Positions 23,905 to 31,689 of a DNA stretch of 64,000 bases are shown piece by piece; positions within the stretch are counted from its first letter, which is position 1; each line of letters begins with the position of its first letter. Location of the stretch: NCBI RefSeq assembly GCF_000340215.1, contig NW_006921537.1, positions 4,047,646 to 4,111,645 of the forward strand, in the 5' to 3' direction. A model generated the notes under the pieces. The model ran no database searches. It was not told where the DNA came from and was given only the letters and a program-made list of their open reading frames with translations. The translations under genes were made by a program, and so were the position numbers. Origin of the DNA: Pseudocercospora fijiensis CIRAD86 (lineage: Eukaryota; Ascomycota; Dothideomycetes; Mycosphaerellales; Mycosphaerellaceae).

Positions 23905-24528
23905 ATGCTTATTAATTTTCTAGGTCCTACCGATATACCCTCGTCGCCTAAACGCGTAGATAAATATCTTTAGAGGCTAAAGGGCAAGGGTAAAGCAAGC
24001 TAAGTATAGGGAGACCGTAGCGAGAACGAGATATCGGAAGAGCAAGGCTCTCCGTAGTATATACGAAGGAAGGGGGTTCCTCGGAAAACAGTACCGAAAA
24101 ACAAGAAGGCTATAGGTAGACAGGAGAAGGCTAAAAAGAGTAGGCGGACGAAGACTATCGCGAAGAAAAGTTATCTTTCTATTAAAAGAAAGGGAACAAG
24201 GCAGGACTCGACGACAAAGAAGCGGCGCTTTAAACTAGGTACTATTGCCCTTCGCTAGATCCGGCTTTTCTAAAACAAAAGAGGGACCGAGCTTTTAATC
24301 CCTAAGACTCCCTTCTAGCGACTCGTCCGAGAAATTACATTAGATTTTCGGTCTAGTATACGATTTACGGCTAAGGCGATTAGTGCTCTTTAGGAAGCTA
24401 CGGAGGCATTTCTCGTAACCGAGCTTAAGCTTTTAAACCTCCTTACTATCTATACGAAGCGGGTTACTCTTTAAAATAAAGATATACAGCTTCTAGCTAA
24501 AATTCGGCGTCGGTTTATAGCGGATTAG
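23905..24528 (+). pseudogene. Centromeric-type histone H3-like gene (CenH3-like) of C1, RIP-damaged
   Basis: A frame of 208 codons runs from ATG 23905 to TAG 24526; internal stops are only at expected Q codons. About the first 110 residues are a basic, disordered tail (KKAIGRQEKAKKSRRTKT). Then comes a histone H3 fold: GTIALR (stop) IRLF (stop) N (the aN helix), TELLIPKTPF (stop) RLVREI, DFRSSIRF, AISAL (stop) EATEAFLV, IYTKRVT and KDIQLLAKIRRRFI. These match the H3 blocks IRRYQK, LPFQRLVREI, ALQEA.EAYLV, HAKRVT and KDIQLARRI. A long tail, EATEAFLV and an ending like RRxRxFI recall CENP-A/Cse4 (inference). Histone H3 family is clear; CenH3 subtype is not. The same frame stays coherent for about 190 codons past the TAG. 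Confidence 0.82.
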
Positions 24529-25833
24529 TTGGAAATTGTATTTAGTCGTTAGATTAACCTAGGAGGAGGCCTATTTTCGCATCCTTTTGCCGGCTATAGG
24601 TGCCGGCTACATTTCTAATTTTATCTCCGCGCCGTCCCTAAATCTAAGGTACGAAGTAGAAACCTAGCGCTCTATATTTACCCGGCTCTTATAGAGACGA
24701 GCTACATTCAGATTAGTTTCTTCGTATATCGCGACCTAGCGGGTAGTAAGCGAAAGGGCGATAGAACGTTTATAATACGTCTCTATTTAGACCTAAAATA
24801 CAAAGGTCCTAAGGAGCCCTAGTATCCTAACTATAAGGAGATTCTTTAGTATTAGCACTTTAATCCTCTATACTACGAGGTAGATAGCAAGCCTACGAGA
24901 GAGAAACTTTAACGAGAAATTCTCTATAATGCGTAGCGCTATTGTATAGCTATAGATGCGTACTAAGTCCGGCAACTCGAAGAAGAATTAAGACAGCGTA
25001 TTAGCGACCGAGGAGGAGATCGATAGTATACTAGTAGAGTCGAGGTCTTATAAGCGAAGTATAAGATAATATAGGCTCTTAGTCGTATAGAGTAACGTAC
25101 TATATAAATAACTAGGCGTGCTACTCTTATTTACTTACGACCTATATCCTAGGATACTCTTCTTATACTTTTTATACTCTTTTCTAATACCTTACCTGTA
25201 AGCGCTCCGCGACAACCGAGTGAATATAAGCTATAGGGTTTCCGCTCGGTACCTCAGCCTCCGAGATAGGGCGGAGTTGAATTTAGAGCGATAGCCGGCA
25301 CTCGTAGCCGGCACTCGTAGCCGGCATATAGAGACGGTAGTAGGCCTTTTCCTGCTAAATGACTAGCTTGTTTAGTATAGCCTACCTGATATTTCTTATA
25401 TTTACTAGCAATAGGCCTAGGTTACTTATAAGATTACTATAGCTAGTAAAGGCACTACTAAAGAATATCTATACTATAGTAGGATACTATTATTACGCCG
25501 GCTATTTATTAAAAGGAGGCTTTCGCCTATTACTATACCGGCTATATATACCGGCTATATTTCAAAGTCTGCCGTACCTGCCTTTTTTAGCCGTACCTGC
25601 CTTTTTTAGCCGTGCCTGCCTTCTTTCCTTGCTCTAACGTTACTATAATATAGGCTTGCGCGAAGCTTACTCTATTGCCTAGCGACACCGCGACACTACC
25701 GCTATATTTAACCTTCGCATCGATACCTATACCTCTACGCTCTATATCTACTACCTCCGCAATACCCTCGCTCCGCGCGCGCCTTCGTATACCTTCGTAA
25801 CGCACTTTTTTCCTCAATTCGACGACTTTTACA
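24529..25833 (+). other. C1 stretch after the CenH3-like gene: coherent frame then repeat DNA
   Basis: To about 25100 the CenH3 frame continues with only Q-type TAG/TAA stops and unrecognised sequence (for example YIQISFFVYRDLAGSKRKGD, VRQLEEELRQRI). It could be a carboxyl extension if TAG 24526 was once CAG. A GCCGGC repeat pair at 24589-24612 may mark another intron. From 25285 on, TAGCCGGCACTCG units (25288-25330), GCCGGCTAT units (25540-25560) and CCTGCCTTTTTTAGCCGTAC units (25575-25625) occupy the DNA upstream of the next gene. The minus frame at 25587-25817 is likely a shadow. Confidence 0.45.
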
Positions 25834-26125
25834 ATAGCGAGTCTACTTAACTAAGTTACGACGCCTCGTAAGAAGGGACCTACTACTTCTACGGGTCGTA
25901 ATAAGATCGGAAATAGTAGAACGAGCATAGTATATCAACGTAAGATAGCTGCTACTACTACCGCTAGCTCCGGTGCTAGAAAGGGCGTCGCGAGTAAGGC
26001 TCCGCGTAAGACAACGGCGGGCAAGGCTCCGCGTAAGACAACGGCGGGCAAGGCTCTACGTAAGACGACAACTAGCGCTTCTGCTACTAGTAGCAATCGT
26101 GCGAAGCGTCGATAGCGCCTAGGAA

Positions 26126-26216
26126 GTAAGTCCTATTTATAGCCGGTAGCGTAGCCGGTAGCGTAGCCGGTAGCGTAGCCGGCATTCTTACTGTCTTTTT
26201 ACTAATCCTTCTTTAG
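26126..26216 (+). other. Intron 1 of the H3-like gene in C1
   Basis: 91 nt, GTAAGT start, branch-like TTTTACTAATCC, 3' CTTTAG. It contains four AGCCGGTAGCGT units. Splicing restores the H3 sequence LGTVALYEIR, strong support for the boundaries. Confidence 0.85.
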
Positions 26217-26399
26217 CCGTAGCCCTCTATGAGATTCGGTAGTATTAGAAGAGTTCTTAGCTCCTAATCCGCAAAACTCCTTTCTAACGACTTATTCGCG
26301 AAATTACCTAGGATTATAGAACGGACCTTCGCTTCTAAGCCTCCGCGATAGGCGCCCTTTAAGAGGCTATAGAAGCCTACCTAGTTCGTATCTTCGAAT

Positions 26400-26447
26400 A
26401 TATATTTCTCTTCTACCTCTTTTCGGACTATACTAATACTATTTTAG
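26400..26447 (+). other. Intron 2 of the H3-like gene in C1, donor destroyed
   Basis: 48 nt. The 3' end TACTAATACTATTTTAG is clear. The donor reads ATATAT where GTATAT is expected, a TG to TA change. Frame on both sides fits the H3 fold (RIFE then VNLIAI). Confidence 0.65.
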
Positions 26448-26879
26448 CGGTCAACCTTATAGCTATCTACGCGAAGCGTATAACGATTATAGACAAGGAT
26501 TTCAAAGTACTCGATCAGATTCTAAAAGGCTAGAATATCTACATTCGAGACGGTGCTAGGTAGGATAGATATTCTAGTAGAAAGGATGTTCGTAGTGTTA
26601 TCTACAAGCTTTTCTATATACGAAATGAGCCGCTGTTATACGGCGCTATATACCGCGCTCTAAATACTCTCTAAGTATATATATATAGTATAGTATGCTT
26701 TATTGGCCGTACGGAATAGAAGTCTCCTAAAATCCCGTTAGTACTAAGGAGTAAAAAGGCCGGCTACGCTGCCGGCTACGCTGCCGGCTACGCTACTAGC
26801 TACGCTACTAGGTTTTTTAAAGAACTAAAAGAAGATAGACATTCCGGTTGATTTGTATTAGTTTAGATTTTTATAAAAA

Positions 26880-26948
26880 GAAAACAGGGAAAAATAAGGA
26901 AGGTTGAAGAGCCTAATAGTTATAGTTATAGGCACTATCCCTGTTTTC
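26880..26948. repeat. Inverted repeat GAAAACAGGGA...TCCCTGTTTTC
   Basis: Perfect 11-bp arms with a 47-bp spacer, conserved in C2 (about 42219-42288). The arms kept their CpA/TpG in both copies. It lies between the H3-like gene and the minus-strand ORF and could be a transcript-end hairpin or a binding site. Confidence 0.7.
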
Positions 26949-27019
26949 TAGAGCATATTATATACCTGCCTTCGCAACTCTACCTAATACTCCCTCTAAA
27001 TATCCTTATACTCTACCTA

Positions 27020-27480
27020 CTAAAAATTCAACTAGGTACCTAGACCTGTAGCTGCCTCTATATCTTTTACTATCTTCTATAGGTTGAAGGCCTCTTCTAT
27101 AGCAGCCTCTACCTCCTTATATAATACGAAGTCACTACCTACCCTACCCTTTATATCTCCTAAATAACTAAGAGTTCTAAGGAACGAACTAGCATTCGGC
27201 CTTAGTATAGCGAGTGACTAGTAGAACGTTCTACAGAGCTGCCTTATAGCTCTTTTATATACTATACCGATACCGAGGGAGGAGCTATCCTAGTACTTAA
27301 TATTGTCGAATAGTTCGGTAGGAAAGTGTATAAACTTCTTAAGGAGGAGGACTTCTAAGGAAATCGATAAGTTCTGCCTAGATCTAGATAAAGATATTCT
27401 GCTAAGCAGTTAGGGAATTGAACTGTAAACGAAAGGATAAAATTTATACCTAAGGAGTATAGTTTCCGAACTGAACTATA
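27020..27480 (-). pseudogene. Small unknown ORF at the right end of C1 (decayed)
   Basis: A coherent minus-strand frame ends at 27020. It contains SISLEVLLLKKFIHFPTELF, then KRAIRQLCRTFY, RPNASSFLRTLSYLGDIKG and EVEAAIEEAFNL, with stops only at Q/W-type codons. It is predicted helical and about 120-150 residues long. Not recognised. The start is uncertain. It faces the H3-like gene convergently and is present in C2. Confidence 0.4.
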
Positions 27481-27837
27481 ATGCCTTATATATATATATA
27501 TATGCTTTTAATTGGTTAGTGCCCTTAGCTGATTGTCTATAGATTTAAGGTTATATAAGTACCTTTATACAACTACGTAGCCTAAGTAGGATTCGAAAAT
27601 TCTATAAGTACTAAGGACTAAAAATGCCGGCTACGCTGCCGGCTACACTGCTAAGTCTTACAAAGGGCTTGCTTGAAGCTACGTATACATTCGTACACTT
27701 CTTAAAAACCGATAAATTATATGGTTCGAACTAGCTACTTATATAGTTGCTTAGCAAACCAACCCAAACCAAACTAGAGTTTCGGCTTAGTAAACCAAAC
27801 CAAACCAACCCGAACCACTGCGGGGTCTATAGTAATC

Positions 27838-28437
27838 TAGCCAGTTAATAACGTAAAGGCTTAATATATAAGGCTCTTGCTGCCTCTAGTACGCTTAATA
27901 AGGACGACGTCCTTATATACGAAGATAATACTCTATAGTATATCAATCTAGATCTCGCGTACCTTATACTCCTTTCTAGGATAGAAGATATTTAATATAT
28001 ACTTCAACCCCTTGTTAATAATATCGTGCTAGAGACCTACGGCCTAGTTATAGCATCTAGTATCGAATACTAGGATCTAAAGCTCCTCGAGTGCTATTAA
28101 CGGGATCTTGTCGATGCGCTCTTAGAAGTAGTTAATCTAGTCCTCGAGAGATACATCCTCTAGTAGCAATACTAGACGCTCTACATTACTAGACTACTCT
28201 AGCTATATACGGTTAATCGGCTTACGTATTAGAAGTCGAGCCTTAAAAGCGGTAGGCTTCTTCCTCTGCTTTATACCCTTAGTAGTTAGACGGCCGGGAT
28301 TATACTTAGAAGTGCCCTTTGCATCGCGCTTAGCTTTATCCTTAGACTTCTTACCTATATTAAACGGAGTCGAGGGCGGTGTATTATTAGATATAGTATT
28401 AGATAGGGATCGGGTTAGCAAAGGCGGCGGCGGCGGC
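27838..28437 (-). pseudogene. RecQ/DEAH-type helicase of element D, amino part
   Basis: This is the amino part of the helicase gene cut by C1. A basic low-complexity start (KKSKDKAKRDAKGTSKYNPG, about 28330) is followed by a RecQ-like entry (FYPRKEYKVREIQIDILQSI, a Q-motif-like region, about 27960-28010). The Walker A loop is at about 27858-27885 and reads KRTRGSKSL, where ARTGGGKSL-type loops are usual. The missing glycines fit RIP. The frame continues at 18237 after removal of C1 and one TSD copy. No ATG was seen, so the start is uncertain. Confidence 0.65.
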
Positions 28438-29621
28438 GGATACGAACCCTAATAGAATAGAGATGTATATCTCGAGTGCGACAAGCCTAATAGTGTTTAG
28501 GAGTCCTATTGCGCGCGGTAGACGATTGCGTAGTATTAGCGGTATTAGAATAGCGGTCGGACGTAGTTAAAGCAGGCGGGCTTTTAATACATATATCTAG
28601 CAAACGCGACACACGGACTAAGTATATACGCGTTTGCGACACGCAGCTAAGTTATTCGAGAAGGGTCTACGCTTTTACAGTATATATACTAGGCGTTACT
28701 AGCGGTAAATAGCTGCTATGCGACTCGAATAGCTGCGAGAAGAGATAGATATATAACACTATAAAGAAGGGACTCTACTATATATTTATAGGTACGAAAA
28801 CGATCTAAAATACCTATTCGATAATGCCGCCGTCGTTTACCTGCCGTCGGAAGCTCGACGGACGACTATATACCGCCGGTTTACGAATTTCGACTAGCAA
28901 TAGGGACCCTATTACGGCTATAGGAAGACATCTATGCAACTGCTAGACACTTGTAAGACTTTATCTTAAGTACCTATCGAGACGATCTGCCGGCTTAGAA
29001 TGTTTATACCTACTCCGTCGCAAATTTAGCAAGTTATTTAGTAAAAAGCAGGCTTAAAAAGCGGGCTTTGCGAAGACAGCGTACTATACTATAACGCGAC
29101 TCTTCTGTATTTTACGAATACTCGGAGGTGTTTCGTAGGATAAAGAAGAGGGATACTGCTTATTTAGAATGTAGTAGGTAGTCTATATTCCTGTCGATAC
29201 TGTATCAATTCGGCTATAGGTACCGTAACGTACGGATGTCAATTCTTTTGTCTAATTTTTTCTTTTATAGCTTCGCAATTTGTCTATATATTATTTACGA
29301 TATATATCGATCGCTATATAGCGGAGGGGCCGCCCTGCAGTTATATTTGCACCCGATAAATAGTTGTTAGTATATAGTCAAAAAACCAATGTTAGCCCTA
29401 TAAAGGCGTAGTGTACGGATAATGCATTTGGTACTTCCGGCTATAGGCCCTTCTACGAAGGCTTTTATCCTGCCGGTTTCCGATCGACGCTAATATCTAC
29501 GTATAGGTTAGAAGATAGAAGGTAGGTTGGAAGATAGAAGGTGGGTTAGAAGATAGAAGGTAGTATACTAGACCCTAGATTTCTATAAAAAGCCTACGAG
29601 AAGGGCCTGCTTTAGAGGCAG
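28438..29621. other. Right subterminal region of element D, no gene recognised
   Basis: TpA-rich DNA without a long frame. It has a GCGACACACGGAC / GCGACACGCAGC partial repeat (28605-28650). It ends with three ~19-bp units of GGTTAGAAGATAGAAGGTA (29505-29565) and the right TIR at about 29602-29621. Confidence 0.5.
29505..29565 (+). repeat. 19-bp tandem repeat near right end of D
   Basis: There are three units of GGTTAGAAGATAGAAGGTA with single-base differences. It is the reverse sense of the CTTCTACC-type repeat at 5636. Confidence 0.8.
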
Positions 29622-29629
29622 GGGTTTCT

Positions 29630-30208
29630 AAGGGTGTCTAGTATAATAGTTTTATAGGTTTGCTACTAAATAGCGGTCTAATTATCGAGGGAGTTAAAAT
29701 AGTTATCCTAGGTGCGTTTTAGGTCGCTATTAATGTATTATATAGCGTAGACAACTAATAAATAGTCGTCTAGAAGAGCCCTCGGTATATTTCGTTAGTA
29801 AAGCTTGCAATCGCGTATATAATCATTATACTGCTTACGACTAGAGCCGTTAAATACGGTGCAATCCTTAAGCTTAGTATCCTTCTTTTAGGCTAATAGT
29901 AAGGAAGGTCCTACTATTAGTTTAGTAGTAGTTATTAGGGCTTCCTAAAGGCGGCGAAGCTCGAGGAGGTTATCCTTTAGCTATTGTTCTTAGCGTAGAG
30001 CAGTAAGCCTATTCTAGGTAGCTTCTTAAAGTCTCGCTACTAGCTAGGGCCTAAAGGCTAGTTAGCTATATCGTCGATTAATAATATTATTAAGAATGTC
30101 GTTAATAGGCAATTCTAGATTATTACCTAGAACTATAGGTTCTTCGGCGGGCCTAGTAGTAGGCTCTTTAGTAGGTGCTTTAGTAGGCACTTTAGTAGGC
30201 ACTATACT
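29630..30208 (-). pseudogene. gag: A2 gag, middle segment between D and A3
   Basis: This is colinear with A1 4315-4890 and A3 58110-58705. The left edge carries the D TSD (29622-29629) and the right edge the A3 TSD ATACT (30204-30208). It is short and decayed. Confidence 0.85.
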
Positions 30209-30405
30209 TGTAAGAAGGGTATATTAGCAGGTAGATAGGGTAGTAGTAGGTACAGGTAGTATTCGATAAGGAGCTAGGAGGAGAGGGAGGAAGGTAGGCA
30301 AGTTAGCCTATTGCTAAGTGCTAAGCCCTGCCTAAGGTACTAAGACCCTAGCTTCACTCGAGCCCGGTTATATGCCAATTACGTGTAACCTCTTTAGCCC
30401 TAATA
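30209..30405 (-). repeat. 3' LTR of A3, 197 bp
   Basis: Plus strand TGTAAGAAGGG...CCCTAATA. It keeps the TG terminus, which the 5' LTR copy has lost to TA. Confidence 0.9.
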
Positions 30406-31640
30406 CACGCTTCCCTTCTAAAGGCCGCGCCCTCGTAGCCTATCTATACTCTAATCTCGACCTCTATTACTACTAACTTAGCAGATCTAGCAAGCTGTCT
30501 AGTCCGCGCTAAGTTGAATACTTAACTACCTAATTATATAACTATATTAAACCTTACCTCTAACATAATACAATATACAACTCTAACTGCGCTATCCTTG
30601 TATATAATAAAGTAAAGGGATATAGAGCTACAAGAATCGAGGGCTATTAACTAATTATAATACGAGCGCGTCTTCCCTACTATAATAGGTAGACGTACGA
30701 GGTATTACAGCCCTACCTCCGCTCTAAGTAATATCGTTCCGAGTTCTTTGCGTCTACTCTAAAAGACCTAGAAATGTCCGCTCCGAGGGTTTATCCGTTC
30801 CGAGGGTTGTTCTTATTGTTACAAGGACTATTATTTACTATCGTAGTTTTACTAGCCCTAATTAGTTAGGTTTGGTAGCCTTTAAGTGTTAACTAATTAT
30901 ATCTTTTCAAAAAACTTAGTTCTTCTAGTTTCTATAGGTAAAGGCTATTATAAGTGCAATAGTTAAGGTTCGCCTCGCTTAAAGGGTTAGAAAGATCGAG
31001 GAGTAACCTATTGTCCGCAAGATCGACCCCGGCTAGCTTAGCTCTATAGTTTTTGCCCTTAGTTAGTCTATTAATCGCTTAATCTTTTAAGCGGCTTAAA
31101 GTTTTAATCAAAGTTTTAATTAAACCTTTAATATAGCTATTCTTTTAACTTAATTAGTATAGCGCGCCTCCGGCCTTAGGCTATAGTATAGGGGAGGTTG
31201 TCTTCGCAAGTATAGCGGCAATAGTAGGTAATATTAATAATAGCGGCGCTAGTCATTTTAGCGCTAACTTTACCTTCTTCTAATTTCCTTCTTTAACTAA
31301 CAACAACTCGGCAATACCGTTACTAATATAGCTATATCCTTCCTTTCTTAAATAGCAATACACTCTATAACACCGTTACTAATATAGCCGCGCCGGCCGC
31401 GCCGTTATAAGCGCGACGCCGCCCTCGCCGATCGCCTAGGCCTCGAGGCCTCGATAGAATAAAGGAATAAGAGGGAGACCTATAGGGCTCGGTAGTAGAG
31501 AGGTAGGTATCTTTTAGAAGAGTAGGTAATTAATTAATGCGTTATAGCGCGCTTATTAATACTCGGTGCGCGTTTACTATAGTAGTATAGTCTTATTATC
31601 CTTATTGCTAACAATTGCTTGTCCCTAATTAGTTAGCTAG
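30406..31640. other. A3 region between the 3' LTR and the chromodomain, no gene seen
   Basis: In element sense this follows pol. It holds AATTA-rich DNA, a GCCGCGCCGGCCGCGCCG GC-rich patch (31389-31406) and GCCTAGGCCTCGAGGCCTCG (31435-31454). An RNA-structure role is possible but nothing is recognised. Confidence 0.5.
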
Positions 31641-31662
31641 TAGCACCCCGGGGGTAGCATTA
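31640..31662. repeat. CCCCGGGGGTAGCATTA motif after A3 pol
   Basis: GTAGCACCCCGGGGGTAGCA matches the right arm and centre of the 27-bp palindromes of element B, but the left arm differs. It lies just beyond the chromodomain coding end. Confidence 0.6.
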
Positions 31663-31689
31663 ATCCTAGGCCCTAATAGTAGCATTATA

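Larger units (their letters stand above)
25834..26674 (+). pseudogene. Histone H3-like gene with introns and carboxyl extension, C1 (RIP-damaged)
   Basis: Exons 25834-26125, 26217-26399 and 26448-26674 sum to 702 nt (233 residues). The start is ACAATAGCG, read as an RIP-mutated ACAATGGCG. The tail carries three units like GKAPRKTTA (25990-26070), echoing H3 tail GKAPRK. Intron 1 (26126-26216) starts GTAAGT and ends CTTCTTTAG. Across it the frame joins as LGT-VALYEIR, then Y (stop) KSS, LLIRKTPF, RLIREIT, DYRTDLRF, ASAIGAL, EAIEAYLVRIFE, then VNLIAIYAKRITI. These are H3 helices aN to a2 in order. Intron 2 (26400-26447) has lost its GT (TG to TA). After a2 the protein departs from H3 (DKDFKVLDQILKG) and adds about 55 residues to TAA 26672. 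Role unknown. Confidence 0.85.
18246..27829 (+). mobile_element. hAT DNA transposon family C, copy 1 (C1), carrying two histone H3-like genes
   Basis: The 9,584-bp element has terminal inverted repeats TAGACCCCGTAGTGGTTCGG (left) and TAGACCCCGCAGTGGTTCGG (right, reverse complement). A perfect 8-bp TSD, TAGTAATC, lies at 18238-18245 and 27830-27837. TIR type, TSD length and a transposase with hAT motifs identify the superfamily. Plus-strand genes in order: an unknown ORF1 (18813-20345), transposase (20459-23575), a CenH3-like gene (23905-24528) and an H3-like gene (25834-26674). A minus-strand ORF lies at about 27020-27480. C1 sits in the helicase of D. Compared with C2 it keeps more CpA/TpG, so it is less RIP-mutated. 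Confidence 0.93.
26675..27829. other. Right subterminal region of C1
   Basis: It contains GCCGGCTACGCT units (26758-26815), an 11-bp inverted repeat (26880-26890 with 26938-26948), a minus-strand frame (about 27020-27480), TATATA runs, GCCGGCTACGCTGCCGGCTA (27625-27644) and the AACCAAACC-rich right end with the TIR. Confidence 0.6.
8754..29621. mobile_element. Element D: large TIR DNA transposon with DUF6589-like and helicase genes
   Basis: D is flanked by a perfect 8-bp TSD, GGGTTTCT (8746-8753 and 29622-29629), inside the A2 gag; A1 shows the empty site near 4310. Terminal inverted repeats are CTATCTCTACGCAGACCCTT on the left and, reverse-complemented, CTGCCTCTAAAGCAGGCCCT on the right. 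Most differences between them are of RIP type. Without the nested C1 element D is about 11.3 kb. Cargo: a DUF6589-like gene on plus (9389-12671) and a RecQ/DEAH-like helicase on minus (28437 to 15460, split by C1), with repeat-rich DNA between. Eight-base TSDs suggest hAT-like integration, but no hAT transposase was seen outside C1. The mobilising enzyme is unknown; the DUF6589-like protein is the candidate. Confidence 0.8.

Noticed and set aside
25587..25817. Minus-strand frame upstream of the H3-like gene
   Set aside because: It lies over GCCGTACCTGCC repeats and the presumed promoter and matches nothing. It could be re-examined if seen in other copies.
18246..27829. CRISPR-like or satellite interpretation of the GCCGGC units
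   Set aside because: The units are variable in spacing, lie inside frame-consistent introns and subterminal DNA of a eukaryotic transposon, and have no spacers.
8754..29621. Element D as a Starship-type giant element
   Set aside because: No tyrosine recombinase (DUF3435-like) gene was seen near an end, and D has TIRs with an 8-bp TSD, unlike Starships.
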